This document shows positions 1 to 8,691 of a DNA stretch of 64,000 nt, piece after piece; positions within the stretch are counted from its first letter, which is position 1, and each line of letters starts with the position of its first letter. Both the position numbers and the translations under genes were made by a program. A model generated the notes under the pieces. That model was not told the origin of the DNA and did not search any database. It saw only the letters and a program-made list of their open reading frames with translations. Source of the stretch: Streptomyces paradoxus (GTDB lineage: Bacteria; Actinomycetota; Actinomycetes; Streptomycetales; Streptomycetaceae); the NCBI RefSeq assembly GCF_014202475.1, contig NZ_JACHGV010000010.1:186001-250000 (forward strand), read 5' to 3'.

Positions 1-71
1 AGACCGCGGGTGCGAATCCCTCACGACCCACACCGCAGCGGTCGGTCACGCATTGTGGAGGACCATCCATC

Positions 72-275
72 ATGGCAAAGGCGCTTCTCGGTTACGTCGG
101 CGGCTCCGACCCTCGACTCCTCGCCGAGATGCGACGGCTCCAGCAGCGCGTCCAGGACCTGGAATCCGAGCTCGGACGAATCCAGGCGGAGAACGAAGCG
201 CTGACGGCTGCCGCTTCTCACGACAGGATCATGGAGAGCGTTGACGCACACCAGGCGGAGCCTGCGCTCACCTGA
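72..275 (+). CDS. small coiled-coil protein, unknown function
   Basis: A 67-residue protein that I do not recognise by function. After an N-terminal MAKALLGYVGG segment, residues about 16-50 are charged and heptad-like (LLAEMRRLQQRVQDLESELG), which predicts one short coiled coil. No signal peptide or membrane segment is visible. The ATG is preceded by a good ribosome-binding site (GTGGAGGACC, positions 55-64). A strong hairpin terminator follows at 350-380, so the gene ends a transcript ahead of smc. The base composition and codon use match the neighbouring chromosomal genes. The reading frame is convincing, the function is not known. Confidence 0.75.
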   Translation: MAKALLGYVGGSDPRLLAEMRRLQQRVQDLESELGRIQAENEALTAAASHDRIMESVDAHQAEPALT

Positions 276-349
276 TCACTGCACCGCTCCACAACAGCAC
301 AGCAGTGGTTGGGCCGCCCGTCACAACCGCCTAGTTGTCTGAAGTGCAA

Positions 350-380
350 GGGACGCCCCGTCGGCGTCCCTTCTTTCTTG
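350..380 (+). terminator. Rho-independent terminator
   Basis: A perfect 8-bp stem (GGGACGCC at 350-357, GGCGTCCC at 363-370) with a 5-nt loop is followed by the T-rich run TTCTTTCTT. It lies between the small coiled-coil gene and smc. The region 276-496 otherwise holds only this element and the smc promoter. Confidence 0.85.
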
Positions 381-482
381 CCTTGCTTGCCCCCGCATCC
401 TTTCACCGTCTTTAACGTCTGATGTGCCCTGCGCGTTCAGCGGCGAAACCGTGGGTTCATGGAGTGAGACCGACCCGGGCGG

Positions 483-499
483 TAGAGTCCGGCGGCGTG
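483..499 (+). promoter_or_regulatory. putative smc -10 element, leaderless start
   Basis: TAGAGT at 483-488 fits the TANNNT -10 consensus of the Streptomyces housekeeping sigma factor. It ends 9 nt before the GTG at 497, and no Shine-Dalgarno sequence lies between them. This layout suggests a leaderless smc mRNA. No clear -35 is seen. Inference from spacing only. Confidence 0.45.
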
Positions 500-3400
500 C
501 ACCTCAAGGCCCTGACCCTCCGCGGGTTCAAGTCGTTCGCCTCCGCGACCACCCTCCGGTTCGAGCCGGGGATCACGTGCGTCGTCGGACCGAACGGCTC
601 GGGCAAGTCCAACGTCGTCGACGCGCTCAGCTGGGTCATGGGCGAGCAGGGCGCCAAATCGCTGCGCGGCGGCAAGATGGAGGACGTCATCTTCGCCGGC
701 ACCACCGGGCGCCCCCCGCTGGGCCGTGCCGAGGTGTCCCTGACCATCGACAACTCCGACGGCGCCCTGCCCATCGAGTACGCCGAGGTCACCATCACGC
801 GGATCATGTTCCGCAACGGCGGCAGCGAATACCAGATCAACGGCGACACCTGCCGCCTCCTCGACATCCAGGAGCTCCTCTCCGACTCCGGCATCGGCCG
901 TGAGATGCATGTGATCGTCGGGCAGGGCCAGCTCGACTCCGTCCTGCACGCCGATCCCATGGGCCGCCGCGCCTTCATCGAGGAGGCCGCCGGCGTCCTC
1001 AAGCACCGCAAGCGCAAGGAGAAGGCGCTGCGCAAGCTGGACGCGATGCAGGCCAACCTCGCGCGCGTGCAGGACCTCACCGACGAGCTCAGGCGGCAGC
1101 TCAAGCCGCTCGGCCGCCAGGCCGCCGTCGCCCGCAGGGCCGCCGTCATCCAGGCCGACCTGCGCGACGCCCGTCTGCGCCTCCTGGCCGACGACCTCGT
1201 ACGGCTCAGGGAGGCCCTCAAGGCCGAGGTCGCCGACGAGGCCGCGCTGAAGGAGCGCAAGGAGTCCGCCGAGCAGCAACTGCGCAGGGCGCTCCAGCGC
1301 GAGGCCCTCCTGGAGGACGAGGTACGGCAGCTCACGCCGCGGCTCCAGCGTGCCCAGCAGACCTGGTACGAGCTCTCCCAGCTCGCCGAACGCGTACGGG
1401 GCACGATCTCGCTGGCCGACGCCCGTGTGAAGAGCGCCACCTCCGCGCCCCCGGAGGAGCGGCGCGGCCGCGACCCCGAGGACATGGAGCGCGAGGCCGC
1501 CCGCATCCGCGAGCAGGAGGCCGAGCTGGAGGCGGCGCTGGAGGCGGCCGAACGGGCCCTGGAGGACACGGTCGCCCACCGTGCCGAGCTGGAACGGGCG
1601 CTCATCCAGGAGGAACGGCGCCTGAAGGACGCCGCCCGCGCCATCGCCGACCGGCGCGAGGGGCTGGCCCGGCTCAGCGGCCAGGTCAACGCCGCCCGCT
1701 CCCGTGCGGCCTCCGCCCAGGCCGAGATCGAACGCCTGGCCGCCGCCCGCGACGAGGCGCAGGAACGTGCCGTCGCCGCCCAGGAGGAGTACGAGGCCCT
1801 CAAGGCGGAGGTCGACGGCCTCGACGCCGGTGACGCGGAGCTCTCCGAGCAGCACGAGGCGGCGAAGCAGCAGCTGGCCGAGGCCGAGGCGGCCCTCACG
1901 TCAGCCCGCGAGGAGGCCACGGCGGCGGAACGCAAGCGGGCCGCCACCCAGGCCCGCCACGAGGCCCTGGCACTCGGTCTGCGCCGCAAGGACGGCACCG
2001 GGATGCTGCTCGCGGCGAAGGACCGCCTCTCCGGCCTGCTGGGCCCGGCGGCGGAGCTCCTTACGGTGACCCCGGGGCACGAGGCCGCCCTGGCCGCGGC
2101 GTTCGGGGCGGCGGCGGACGCGATCGCCGTCACGACCCCGGCCTCGGCGGCAGACGCGATCAGACTCCTCCGCAAACAGGACGGAGGCCGGGCCACCCTG
2201 CTCCTGGCAGGAGATCCTCATCCTGGGGGCGCGGGGAACTGCGCGAACGACCACAACGGACCCGCAGACGCACGACACACCTTCGCCGCAGATCTGGTCC
2301 GCGGCCCCACCGAGCTCATGCCGGCCGTACGCCGGCTGCTCCACGGCGTCGTCGTCGTCGGCACCCTCGAAGACGCGGAAGACCTCGTATACGGTCACCC
2401 CCACCTCACCGCGGTGACCGCGGAAGGCGACCTCCTCGGCACCCACTTCGCCCACGGCGGCTCCGCCGGTGCCCCCAGCCTCCTCGAAGTGCAGGCCTCC
2501 GTCGACGAGGCGGCAGCCGAACTGGAAGAGCTCGCCGTCCGCTGCGAGGCGCTCACCGAGGCTCAGCACGCGGCCGTGGAGCGGCGCAAGGAGTGCGCCG
2601 CGCTGGTCGAGGACGTGGGGGAGCGGCGCCGGGCCGCCGACCGGGAGAAGTCGTCCGTCGCCCAGCAGCTCGGCCGGCTCGCCGGGCAGGCGCGGGGCGC
2701 GGCGGGAGAGGCCGAGCGGTCCACGGCCGCGGCGGCACGGGCGCAGGAGTCCCTCGACAAGGCCCTCGCCGAGGTCGAGGAACTGGCCGAGCGGCTCGCC
2801 GTCGCCGAGGAGATGCCGATCGAGGAGGAGCCCGACACCTCCGTCCGGGACCGGCTCGCCGCCGACGGCGCCAACGCACGCCAGACCGAGATGGAGGCCC
2901 GTCTCCAGGCCCGTACGCACGAGGAACGCGTCAAGGGCTTGGCCGGACGGGCCGACTCGCTGGACCGGGCCGCCCGCGCGGAACGCGAGGCACGCGCGCG
3001 TGCCGAACAGCGGCGGGCCCGGCTCCGGCACGAGGCAGCCGTCGCCGAGGCCGTCGGCGCGGGTGCGAGGCAGCTGCTCGCGCACGTCGAGGTCTCCCTG
3101 GCCCGTGCCGACGAGGAGCGCACCGCCGCGGAGGCCGCCAAGGCCCGCCGGGAGCAGGAACTCGCCCGTGCCCGCACCGAGGGGCGCGACCTCAAGGCCG
3201 AGCTCGACAAGTTGACGGATTCGGTCCACCGCGGCGAGGTACTCGGCGCCGAGAAGCGGCTGCGCATCGAGCAGTTGGAGACCAAGGCGCTGGAGGAGCT
3301 GGGTGTCGAACCGGCCGGACTGGTGGCGGAGTACGGACCGCACCAGCTCGTGCCGCCCTCGCCCCCCGCCGAGGGCGAGGAGCTGCCGGAGGATCCGGAG

Positions 3401-4075
3401 CACCCGCGCAACCGGCCGAGGCCGTATCTCCGGGCCGAGCAGGAGAAGCGCCTGAAGTCGGCCGAGCGTGCCTACCAGCAGCTCGGCAAGGTGAACCCGC
3501 TCGCTCTGGAGGAGTTCGCCGCGCTGGAGGAACGCCACCAGTTCCTCAGCGAGCAGCTGGAGGACCTGAAGAAGACGCGGGCGGACCTCCTGCAGGTGGT
3601 GAAGGAGGTCGACGAGCGCGTCGAGCAGGTCTTCACCGAGGCCTACCGGGACACGGCCCGGGAGTTCGAGGGCGTGTTCTCGCGCCTGTTCCCGGGCGGT
3701 GAGGGACGGCTGATCCTGACCGACCCCGACAACATGCTCACCACGGGCGTGGACGTCGAGGCGCGTCCGCCGGGCAAGAAGGTCAAGCGGCTGTCGCTGC
3801 TGTCGGGCGGGGAGCGGTCGCTGACCGCGGTGGCGATGCTCGTGTCGATCTTCAAGGCGCGGCCCAGCCCGTTCTACGTCATGGACGAGGTCGAGGCCGC
3901 GCTCGACGACACCAACCTCCAGCGGCTCATCCGGATCATGCAGGAGCTCCAGGAAGCCTCCCAGCTGATCGTGATCACCCACCAGAAGCGCACGATGGAG
4001 GTCGCCGACGCGCTCTACGGCGTCTCCATGCAGGGCGACGGTGTGTCGAAGGTCATCAGCCAGCGCCTCCGGTAG
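497..4075 (+). CDS. smc: chromosome segregation ATPase SMC
   Basis: SMC condensin subunit of 1192 residues, the usual family length. It folds back on a long antiparallel coiled coil, dimerises at its hinge and, with ScpA/ScpB, compacts and segregates the nucleoid. The head begins HLKALTLRGFKSF, with Walker A GPNGSGKSN at residues 31-39 and the QGQLD motif near 160. Two long coiled coils (about 170-500 and 660-1010) flank a globular hinge around 520-640. The C-terminal half-head carries the signature LSLLSGGERSLTA and Walker B FYVMDEVEAALDD. The GTG at 497 is chosen because homology starts there; a longer frame from 422 adds 25 residues unlike the family. Ordinary chromosomal composition. The identification is certain. 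Confidence 0.97.
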   Translation: MHLKALTLRGFKSFASATTLRFEPGITCVVGPNGSGKSNVVDALSWVMGEQGAKSLRGGKMEDVIFAGTTGRPPLGRAEVSLTIDNSDGALPIEYAEVTITRIMFRNGGSEYQINGDTCRLLDIQELLSDSGIGREMHVIVGQGQLDSVLHADPMGRRAFIEEAAGVLKHRKRKEKALRKLDAMQANLARVQDLTDELRRQLKPLGRQAAVARRAAVIQADLRDARLRLLADDLVRLREALKAEVADEAALKERKESAEQQLRRALQREALLEDEVRQLTPRLQRAQQTWYELSQLAERVRGTISLADARVKSATSAPPEERRGRDPEDMEREAARIREQEAELEAALEAAERALEDTVAHRAELERALIQEERRLKDAARAIADRREGLARLSGQVNAARSRAASAQAEIERLAAARDEAQERAVAAQEEYEALKAEVDGLDAGDAELSEQHEAAKQQLAEAEAALTSAREEATAAERKRAATQARHEALALGLRRKDGTGMLLAAKDRLSGLLGPAAELLTVTPGHEAALAAAFGAAADAIAVTTPASAADAIRLLRKQDGGRATLLLAGDPHPGGAGNCANDHNGPADARHTFAADLVRGPTELMPAVRRLLHGVVVVGTLEDAEDLVYGHPHLTAVTAEGDLLGTHFAHGGSAGAPSLLEVQASVDEAAAELEELAVRCEALTEAQHAAVERRKECAALVEDVGERRRAADREKSSVAQQLGRLAGQARGAAGEAERSTAAAARAQESLDKALAEVEELAERLAVAEEMPIEEEPDTSVRDRLAADGANARQTEMEARLQARTHEERVKGLAGRADSLDRAARAEREARARAEQRRARLRHEAAVAEAVGAGARQLLAHVEVSLARADEERTAAEAAKARREQELARARTEGRDLKAELDKLTDSVHRGEVLGAEKRLRIEQLETKALEELGVEPAGLVAEYGPHQLVPPSPPAEGEELPEDPEHPRNRPRPYLRAEQEKRLKSAERAYQQLGKVNPLALEEFAALEERHQFLSEQLEDLKKTRADLLQVVKEVDERVEQVFTEAYRDTAREFEGVFSRLFPGGEGRLILTDPDNMLTTGVDVEARPPGKKVKRLSLLSGGERSLTAVAMLVSIFKARPSPFYVMDEVEAALDDTNLQRLIRIMQELQEASQLIVITHQKRTMEVADALYGVSMQGDGVSKVISQRLR

Positions 4076-4220
4076 ATGTGTGTCCTCTACACCGGTCTCA
4101 CCTGCACCTCTCCATGGCTTCAACACTTGAACACACAGCTCCCACATCCCTGCCTCAGATTCACAGCTACTGATCTATTGACTTCGAAACTTGAAGGCAT
4201 AGTCTCGGCAACGTTCCTTT

Positions 4221-4240
4221 TACCTTCAGGTACCTTCAGG
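4221..4240 (+). promoter_or_regulatory. tandem 10-bp repeat upstream of glcP
   Basis: TACCTTCAGG occurs twice head-to-tail with no gap, about 60 nt before the glcP start, in a locally AT-rich stretch between smc and glcP. Direct repeats spaced one helical turn apart are typical of operator DNA. No regulator can be named. The rest of 4076-4297 shows no coding potential that I trust. Confidence 0.4.
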
Positions 4241-4297
4241 TGGACCTCGAAGGGCAGATCCCCTCCGGCAGCGTTGCCGGTGGCCCGAGGAGTACAC

Positions 4298-5716
4298 GTG
4301 ACCAGCACAGCGCAGGCACCCAAGTCAGGAGCCAGGACGGCTCACCCCGATCATCTCGGGCACGTCGTCTTCATCGCGGCGGCGGCCGCGATGGGCGGTT
4401 TCCTCTTCGGCTACGACAGTTCCGTGATCAACGGCGCCGTCGAAGCCATCCGTGACCGCTACGACGTCGGCTCCGCGGCCCTCGCCCAGGTCATCGCCAT
4501 CGCCCTCATCGGCTGCGCCATCGGTGCCGCCACCGCCGGCCGCATAGCCGACCGCATCGGCCGCATCCGGTGCATGCAGATCGCCGCGGTCCTCTTCACC
4601 GTCAGCGCCGTCGGCTCCGCGCTCCCCTTCGCGCTGTGGGACCTCGCCTTCTGGCGCGTCGTCGGCGGCTTCGCCATCGGCATGGCCTCCGTGATCGGCC
4701 CGGCCTACATCGCCGAGGTCGCCCCGCCCGCCTACCGCGGCCGGCTCGGCTCCTTCCAGCAGGCCGCGATCGTCATCGGCATCGCCGTGTCGCAGCTGGT
4801 CAACTGGGGTCTGCTGAACGCCGCCGACGGTGACCAGCGCGGCAAGCTGATGGGCCTGGAGGCCTGGCAGGTCATGCTCGGCGTCATGGTCGTCCCGGCC
4901 ATCCTCTACGGGCTGCTCTCCTTCGCCATCCCCGAGTCCCCGCGCTTCCTCATCTCCGTCGGCAAGCACGAGCGCGCCCGGGAGATCCTCACCGAGGTCG
5001 AGGGCAAGGACGTCGACCTGGACGCTCGCGTCGCCGAGATCGAAGGCGCCATGAAGAGCGAGCACAAGTCGAGCTTCAAGGACCTGCTCGGCGGCAGCTT
5101 CTTCTTCAAGCCGATCGTCTGGATCGGTATCGGCCTGTCGGTCTTCCAGCAGTTCGTCGGCATCAACGTCGCGTTCTACTACTCCTCGACGCTGTGGCAG
5201 TCGGTCGGCGTGGACCCGACGGACTCGTTCTTCTACTCCTTCACCACGTCGATCATCAACATCCTCGGCACCGTCATCGCGATGATCTTCGTCGACCGCA
5301 TCGGACGCAGGCCGCTCGCGATCATCGGCTCGGTCGGCATGGTCGTCGGCCTCGCCCTGGAGGCCTGGGCGTTCTCGTACCACCTGGTCGACGGCAAGCT
5401 GCCGGCCGCACAGGGCTGGATCGCCCTGATCGCCGCGCACGTCTTCGTCCTCTTCTTCGCCCTGTCCTGGGGTGTGGTCGTCTGGGTCATGCTCGGCGAG
5501 ATGTTCCCCAACCGGATCCGCGCCGCCGCGCTGGGCGTGGCCGCCGCCGCGCAGTGGATCGCCAACTGGGCCATCACCGCGAGCTTCCCGTCGCTGGCCG
5601 ACTGGAACCTCTCCGCCACGTACGTGATCTACACCGCGTTCGCCGCGCTCTCGATCCCGTTCGTCCTGAAGTTCGTCAAGGAGACGAAGGGCAAGGCCCT
5701 GGAGGAGATGGGCTAG
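4298..5716 (+). CDS. glcP: MFS glucose/sugar permease GlcP
   Basis: Sugar porter of the major facilitator superfamily, 472 residues with 12 predicted membrane helices. Family marks visible are GYDSSVINGA in helix 1, the D-R-x-G-R-R loops (RIADRIGRIR; FVDRIGRRPL), PESPRFLI after helix 6 and the C-terminal KETKGKALEEM. The length and its place directly after smc match S. coelicolor GlcP1, the main glucose-proton symporter; substrate specificity here is inferred from that match. The GTG at 4298 has a GAGGAG site 5 nt upstream (4287-4292); an upstream in-frame ATG at 4076 would add an unlikely 74-residue tail. A strong terminator follows. Confidence 0.92.
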   Translation: MTSTAQAPKSGARTAHPDHLGHVVFIAAAAAMGGFLFGYDSSVINGAVEAIRDRYDVGSAALAQVIAIALIGCAIGAATAGRIADRIGRIRCMQIAAVLFTVSAVGSALPFALWDLAFWRVVGGFAIGMASVIGPAYIAEVAPPAYRGRLGSFQQAAIVIGIAVSQLVNWGLLNAADGDQRGKLMGLEAWQVMLGVMVVPAILYGLLSFAIPESPRFLISVGKHERAREILTEVEGKDVDLDARVAEIEGAMKSEHKSSFKDLLGGSFFFKPIVWIGIGLSVFQQFVGINVAFYYSSTLWQSVGVDPTDSFFYSFTTSIINILGTVIAMIFVDRIGRRPLAIIGSVGMVVGLALEAWAFSYHLVDGKLPAAQGWIALIAAHVFVLFFALSWGVVVWVMLGEMFPNRIRAAALGVAAAAQWIANWAITASFPSLADWNLSATYVIYTAFAALSIPFVLKFVKETKGKALEEMG

Positions 5717-5774
5717 GCCCGTCCCACGACTCGGGGAGGAGGGGCCAAAGTCCCCGCTGCCCCTCTCCCCGTAA

Positions 5775-5819
5775 CCCGCCGCCGCCCCGGTTCGGCCACT
5801 GCCCGAGCCGGGGCGGCGG
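5775..5819. terminator. bidirectional hairpin terminator
   Basis: A 12-bp GC-rich stem (CCGCCGCCCCGG 5779-5790 with CCGGGGCGGCGG 5808-5819) extends inward by TCGG/CCGA to a 7-nt loop. It lies between convergent genes (glcP rightwards, the 125-residue protein leftwards) and can serve both. Confidence 0.75.
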
Positions 5820-5828
5820 TCTGTCGTC

Positions 5829-6206
5829 TCACCAGATCAGGACGCCGCCCTCGATCACCCGGGTGTCGAGCGCGGCCACCTCCAGGTTCCGCAGCCGCCG
5901 CGCCAGCCCCGCCCGGTGCTCCGCGAGTCCGCGCGGTCGCCGCGTGCTCTCGGCGATCGCGTCGAGGTGATCGCGCAGCAGCGCCACCTCGCGCAGGAAC
6001 TCCGCCACGTCCTCGGCCTCGACCTCCAGGTCGCCGTCGGCCAGGACCGGCAGGAACCGGGCCCCCGTCGCGCGCACCGACGGCGATCCCCACACCGTCC
6101 GGCGCCAGGACTCGAACCCGGCCGAGTCGTCGCGCCCCTCGGGGACGTCGAGTATCCGCCGCTGTCCGTCCGGCTCACGCAGGAACACGTCGACCGACAA
6201 GCTCAT
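5829..6206 (-). CDS. conserved hypothetical protein
   Basis: A 125-residue soluble protein with no family that I can name. It starts MSLSVDVFLREPDGQRRILDV, contains a DVAEFLREVALLRDHLDAI helix around residues 65-85, and ends in the hydrophobic VIEGGVLIW. It has no cysteine cluster, signal peptide or membrane helix. It is followed by a convergent terminator shared with glcP and preceded by the oxidoreductase gene on the same strand, 53 nt away, so the two may form a transcript. GC3 bias in this frame supports real coding. Confidence 0.65.
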   Translation of the reverse strand: MSLSVDVFLREPDGQRRILDVPEGRDDSAGFESWRRTVWGSPSVRATGARFLPVLADGDLEVEAEDVAEFLREVALLRDHLDAIAESTRRPRGLAEHRAGLARRLRNLEVAALDTRVIEGGVLIW

Positions 6207-6259
6207 GGCGTCAGTGGATCACCGAGGAGGCGCGGCGGGCCACCGTTCATCCGGCAGGG

Positions 6260-7231
6260 TCAGCCGTCCAGGCCCGGCAGCACCCGCTCGCAGAACAGCT
6301 GCAGGCTCCGCCACCCCTCCTCCACCGGCATCCCGCCCGACAGCGGATGCAGGACATAGGAGTCCAGCCCCAGCGCCACGCACGCCTCCGGGGTGAGGAT
6401 CCGGTACACGCCCTCAGCGCGGAGGTCCTCGACCGTCGTCGCGCCCGACTTCACCGCCGAGCGCACTCCGCCCGACTGCCAGGAGGCGTACGTCCGCGCC
6501 TCGTGCAGGAAGTGCCGCCCGTACTGCGCCCAGGCCCGGTCGGGGTCCTCGGCCACGTGCAGCAAGGGCGTCTCGGCGGCGGGCATCATCGCCCAGCCTT
6601 CGGTGCCGTACTCGACGAGCCGCTCCTTGTAGTACGCCTCCAGCTCCGGCAGGTGCGCGCTGGGGAAGAAGGGCAGCCCGAGCCGGGCGGCCCGGCGGGC
6701 GGCGGCCTTCGAGGAGCCGCCGACCAGGAGCAGCGGGTGCGGGTCGGTGAACGGGCGCGGGGTGACGCGTACCGTGCGGCCCCGGTAGGAGAAGGGCTCG
6801 CCGGTCCACGCCTTCAGCAGGGTCTCCAGCAGCTCGTCCTGGAGCCGCCCGCGCCGGGCGAAGTCCACGCCGAACAGGTCGTACTCCTCGGGCCGGTACC
6901 CGATCCCGGCGACCGTCACCAGCCGGCCGCCGCTCAGCAGGTCCAGCACGGCGATCTCCTCGGCGAGCCGCAGCGGGTCGTGCAGCGGACCGATGATCGC
7001 CGAGACCGTGACCGTGATACGCCGGGTCGCGCCGAAGACCGCCCCGGCGAAGGCGAACGGCGACGGCAGCCAGTTGTTCTCCGCCCCGTGGTGCTCCTCC
7101 GTCTGGACCGTGGTGACGCCCCGGTCGTCGGCGTACGCGGCCATCTCCAGGGCCGCCCGGTACCGGGCGCCGAGCTCGGCGGGGGAGGCCCCGGGAGCGA
7201 CGAGGTTGAAGCGTGCGACCGTGACGGGCAT
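6260..7231 (-). CDS. LLM-class flavin-dependent oxidoreductase
   Basis: A 323-residue luciferase-like monooxygenase/F420-dependent reductase of TIM-barrel type. It opens with a barrel strand (VARFNLVAPG), followed by TVQTEEHHGAENNWLPSPF around residues 35-55 and TRRITVTVSAIIGPLHDPLRLAEE, both typical of the family. LLSGGRLVTVAGIGYRPEEY is the FMN/F420-binding core. The substrate is unknown. The ATG at 7231 has GGAGGGAGA upstream; an in-frame GTG at 7249 overlaps that site and is less likely. The gene is divergent from ftsY. Confidence 0.85.
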   Translation of the reverse strand: MPVTVARFNLVAPGASPAELGARYRAALEMAAYADDRGVTTVQTEEHHGAENNWLPSPFAFAGAVFGATRRITVTVSAIIGPLHDPLRLAEEIAVLDLLSGGRLVTVAGIGYRPEEYDLFGVDFARRGRLQDELLETLLKAWTGEPFSYRGRTVRVTPRPFTDPHPLLLVGGSSKAAARRAARLGLPFFPSAHLPELEAYYKERLVEYGTEGWAMMPAAETPLLHVAEDPDRAWAQYGRHFLHEARTYASWQSGGVRSAVKSGATTVEDLRAEGVYRILTPEACVALGLDSYVLHPLSGGMPVEEGWRSLQLFCERVLPGLDG

Positions 7232-7382
7232 GGCGGCGTCTCCCTCCACCGGGCGGGTGTCCGGGGGACGTTAGCTGACGATGCGTCAGACGGCCAGGGG
7301 TGTGGAGATCCGGCGCCCCGCGCCCCCGCGGGGCGGTGCGAGCGGGGTGCTCCGGGGGCCCATGACTGATACTGGACCCGTT

Positions 7383-8582
7383 ATGGACATCGTCATCCTT
7401 GCTGTAGTCATCGCCGTGGTCGTGCTCGGCGCGCTCGGCGGGCTCATCGTCGGCAGCCGGCGCAAGAAGCAGCTGCCGCCGCCCCCGCCCGCGGCGCCCG
7501 ACATCACCGCCCCACCGGCCGAGCCGCACGTCGGCGACGAGGCCGAGACGCCGCGGGAGGAACCGCGGCGCACGATAGAGGAGGTGGATCTCCCGGACGG
7601 CTCGGCTCCGGTCGTAGTCGAGGAGCCGCCCGCCGAAGCCCCCGAGATCGAGATCCCGGAACCCACCGCCGGCCGTCTGGTCCGGCTGCGGACCCGGCTC
7701 TCCCGCTCGCAGAACGCCCTCGGCAAGGGGCTGCTCACCCTGCTGTCGCGCGAGCACCTCGACGAGGACACCTGGGAGGAGATCGAGGACACGCTGCTCA
7801 CGGCCGACGTCGGCGTGCAGCCCACCCAGGAACTGGTCGAGCGGCTGCGCGAGCGTGTGAAGGTGCTCGGCACCCGCACCCCCGAGGAGCTGCGCACCCT
7901 GCTGCGCGAGGAGCTCGTCACCCTGGTCGGCCGCGACATGGACCGCGTGGTCAAGACCGAGCCGGAGGACCGCAAGCCGGGCATCGTCATGGTCGTCGGC
8001 GTCAACGGCACCGGCAAGACCACCACCACCGGCAAGCTCGCCCGCGTCCTGGTCGCCGACGGCCAGAGCGTGGTCCTCGGCGCCGCCGACACCTTCCGGG
8101 CCGCCGCCGCCGACCAGCTCCAGACCTGGGGCGAGCGGGTCGGCGCCCACACCGTGCGCGGACCGGAGGGCGGCGACCCCGCCTCCGTCGCGTTCGACGC
8201 GGTCAAGGAGGGCAAGGAGATGGGTGCGAACGTCGTGCTCATCGACACCGCCGGCCGTCTGCACACCAAGACCGGCCTCATGGACGAGCTCGGCAAGGTC
8301 AAGCGGGTCGTGGAGAAGCAGGCCCCGGTCGACGAGGTGCTGCTCGTCCTGGACGCCACCACCGGCCAGAACGGCCTGGTCCAGGCCCGGGTCTTCTCCG
8401 AGGTCGTCGACATCACCGGCATCGTGCTGACCAAGCTGGACGGCACGGCCAAGGGCGGCATCGTGGTCGCGGTCCAGCGCGAGCTGGGCGTTCCGGTCAA
8501 GCTCGTCGGGCTCGGCGAGGGTGCGGACGACCTGGCGCCGTTCGAGCCGGAGGCGTTCGTTGACGCCCTTATCGGGGAGTGA
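7383..8582 (+). CDS. ftsY: signal recognition particle receptor FtsY
   Basis: SRP receptor GTPase, 399 residues. It docks Ffh-ribosome complexes at the membrane translocon. Residues 2-22 (DIVILAVVIAVVVLGALGGL) form an N-terminal membrane anchor, as usual in actinobacteria, followed by a proline/acid-rich A domain to about residue 100. The NG domain shows G1 GVNGTGKTTTTGKLA, DTFRAAAADQL, G3 DTAGR, TKLDG, and a C-terminal GLGEGADDLAPFEPEAFVD. The ATG at 7383 opens directly into the membrane helix; an ATG at 7362 would add 7 residues and cannot be excluded. GATACT at 7368-7373 may be a -10 for a near-leaderless start. Confidence 0.95.
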   Translation: MDIVILAVVIAVVVLGALGGLIVGSRRKKQLPPPPPAAPDITAPPAEPHVGDEAETPREEPRRTIEEVDLPDGSAPVVVEEPPAEAPEIEIPEPTAGRLVRLRTRLSRSQNALGKGLLTLLSREHLDEDTWEEIEDTLLTADVGVQPTQELVERLRERVKVLGTRTPEELRTLLREELVTLVGRDMDRVVKTEPEDRKPGIVMVVGVNGTGKTTTTGKLARVLVADGQSVVLGAADTFRAAAADQLQTWGERVGAHTVRGPEGGDPASVAFDAVKEGKEMGANVVLIDTAGRLHTKTGLMDELGKVKRVVEKQAPVDEVLLVLDATTGQNGLVQARVFSEVVDITGIVLTKLDGTAKGGIVVAVQRELGVPVKLVGLGEGADDLAPFEPEAFVDALIGE

Positions 8583-8631
8583 GCTCGGCACCAGCCGCGG
8601 CACGACCTGCGAAGAACCGTCCCTGCGCGAG

Positions 8632-8670
8632 AAGCGCCCGCCCCCGAGGTGCAGTCGGGGCCGGGCGCTT
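8632..8670. terminator. hairpin terminator after ftsY
   Basis: A 16-nt stem with one mismatch (left arm 8632-8647, right arm 8655-8670, starting AAGCGCCCG and ending CGGGCGCTT) with a 7-nt loop. It lies between the convergent ftsY and primase-like genes. Confidence 0.75.
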
Positions 8671-8691
8671 CGCTCTGTGTCCTTGCCGTGC

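Noticed and set aside
1..71. TGCGAATCC at the window start resembles a tRNA T-arm
   Set aside because: The flanking bases do not pair into a T-stem and no acceptor stem or CCA-like end is visible.
437..4147. Long antisense frames opposite smc (and opposite many other genes)
   Set aside because: They are by-products of high GC in codon position three; they lack ribosome-binding sites and known domains.
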